DNA of 6,580 nt from Anaerolineales bacterium UBA3940 (GTDB lineage Bacteria > Chloroflexota > Anaerolineae > Aggregatilineales > UBA3940). The stretch covers positions 1-6,580 of the forward strand of contig DGDY01000037.1 in NCBI GenBank assembly GCA_002385675.1. Reading direction: 5' to 3'. Both the position numbers and the translations under genes were made by a program. Shown in pieces: positions 6,401-6,580 of the stretch (position 1 is its first letter; the number at the start of each line of letters is the position of its first letter). The notes beneath the pieces were generated by a model. That model made no database searches and was not told the origin of the DNA. It was given only the letters and a program-made list of their open reading frames with translations.

Positions 6401-6580
6401 AGAACCAGGCGGTGACCCTCATCGGGCGCAAACAGCAGGCGGCCAACCTGCTGTACGGCGACACCACCGGCGGCGGCCTGAGCGATCTGACCGGCGCGGA
6501 AGGCGGCGGCGACCTGTTAGCCGAACTGGCCAAGGCCATCGACCAGGACGAGAGCGTCACCGACCTGCGCGACCTCTTCG
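3439..6580 (+). CDS. Fused amino-methyltransferase (DUF6094-like) and SNF2-like helicase, C-terminus cut off
   Basis: Open for 1047 codons with no stop, so the natural end lies beyond the window. Residues 1-200 form a Rossmann-fold methyltransferase: start PRLTSLEKGGYY, motif I DPCAGEG (38-44, SAM binding), acidic NELD (61-64), GD (83-84) and motif IV NPPY (101-104), typical of exocyclic-amine DNA methyltransferases such as N6-adenine enzymes. The opening and motifs resemble DUF6094 proteins of mobile elements (from memory). Residues 205-380 are a linker with a proline-rich turn (about 255-259) and acidic stretch (about 309-323). The helicase follows: Q-rich entry (398-400), Walker A GEPGVGKT (421-428), TSPPH (452-455), DEVH (631-634), LTGT (660-663), motif V ATGLDL (937-942) and SNF2-like motif VI QASRRAWRIIQ (962-972). 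Between motifs Ia and II lie two CPSC pairs (551-554, 581-584), a likely zinc ribbon. It probably acts on DNA; defence, anti-restriction or element maintenance are all possible. The exact role is inferred. Confidence 0.9.
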   Translation, partial: MPRLTSLEKGGYYAFPDEYLPAVASLFAPAAEGGRLLDPCAGEGRALQHLSSSWHLTPYANELDTDRAAACQALFGPIQVVQGDLYTLRASLGSFPAIWLNPPYTWETGSGDDKRRELGMLKHAWKWLAPGGWMLWVVYAHHVTADAASFLAKHCKTVEVWRLPGLHLGEYVHVVVVAQEGPPLDDPALFAQHILQDAAHPRELSVQDTPRYAFPPPRTKQRFVFAPKVITPELALQAVQADGAQFGAGFQRLLQPPPPVENVRPVVRPRGGQLALVLAAGLFNGIVVQTDEGRAAVRSTVEPVEQLVEGTEIDESDETTTEREVYRTRPQVTITLLDERGQVTDMSGDAALVDFIGRYKTALLSYLDQHFTPLYDFRYDHLAPLLNRVRIKGNPLYQTQRHVIAATYTALQHRKGVIVVGEPGVGKTALGATLAIALRPHMKPDQVVIVTSPPHLTGKWQREIEMVAHSVGMQVHAAILKRVDDVRAFMDADLPQTLKIGIIPREMAKLGEGWQPAVQWRTVRTARWNSREARPDHLTGDRIVSLKVPICPSCSATVTRTKNGEAVIADENWLSRAPQKCPSCGSPLWQFSRTFSAPKAGEKFPKRNPRIPLADYIAAVFPKRVYLLLGDEVHESKSTSTDQGAALMTLAQTAEKVVGLTGTLYGGKASDLYGLEFTFNARVRQNYPWGVKGQAGWVRDMGSLERIVEYRPEYDKGGRYTGKRRIEQKPKEAPGCSPLLVREIIDHTVFVGLQDIGRAMPEFEEIPVPIPMDPDMALHYHRAKDKLGSYLFQCRMEGDASFLGKYLQTLLSWPTAPFRAEQIIHKRRLDRESDVFLEIPVHDMPGLGDDRLYPKEHWLVDLVREELAQGRNVGVFLRQTGTRDIQPRIERIIREHVPNAKPFILKGSVAPERRESLVRQQLDAGCNVLITNPRLVATGLDLVDFPTLVFQEIDYSLFTVVQASRRAWRIIQDRPCRVYYPFYAETMENQAVTLIGRKQQAANLLYGDTTGGGLSDLTGAEGGGDLLAELAKAIDQDESVTDLRDLF

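Noticed and set aside
1..6580. tRNA genes, CRISPR array, IS ends or integrase attachment sites
   Set aside because: No cloverleaf with a TTCGAnTC arm, no regularly spaced repeats, no transposase or integrase frame and no terminal repeat pair with target duplication were found by eye.

Overview
The window looks like accessory or mobile-element DNA from a GC-rich bacterium. The right-hand proteins resemble, from memory, mobile-element genes of Chloroflexota or high-GC Gram-positive bacteria; this is an impression, as no taxonomic marker is present. The two halves differ in composition. A sample from the left gene (841-900) has 28 G+C in 60 bases; a sample from the right gene (5641-5700) has 40 in 60. 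They therefore probably have different histories.

Layout. (1) Bases 1-1387, minus strand: the N-terminal 462 codons of a SNF2/HepA-type helicase resembling DrmD of the DISARM phage-defence system, running off the left edge. (2) Bases 1388-2132 hold no convincing protein gene. From about 1542 to 2098 they are packed with perfectly complementary stems: a nested stem of about 66 base pairs spanning 1562-1785, a branched second domain with a GCAA tetraloop hairpin, and a possible stem joining the two ends. I read this as a large structured RNA of about 0.5 kb on the plus strand, either free-standing or the leader of the operon to its right. It matches no family I recognise. (3) Bases 2133-3369, plus strand: two overlapping genes of unknown function (222 and 191 aa), each with a good ribosome binding site. 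(4) Bases 3385-3427: a strong intrinsic terminator whose T-tract ends one base before the next Shine-Dalgarno. (5) From 3439 off the right edge: a protein of at least 1047 residues that joins an N-terminal amino-methyltransferase domain (DPCAGEG, NPPY; DUF6094-like) to a SNF2-like SF2 helicase carrying an inserted zinc ribbon.

How the parts may relate. Structured RNA, two orphan proteins and methyltransferase-helicase lie in one direction and may form one unit, with the terminator tuning expression of the large enzyme. The DrmD-like gene diverges from the same intergenic region and probably starts a separate defence operon to the left. The most novel content is the large RNA and its association with the orphan genes and the fused enzyme. 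A functional link between them is inference only.
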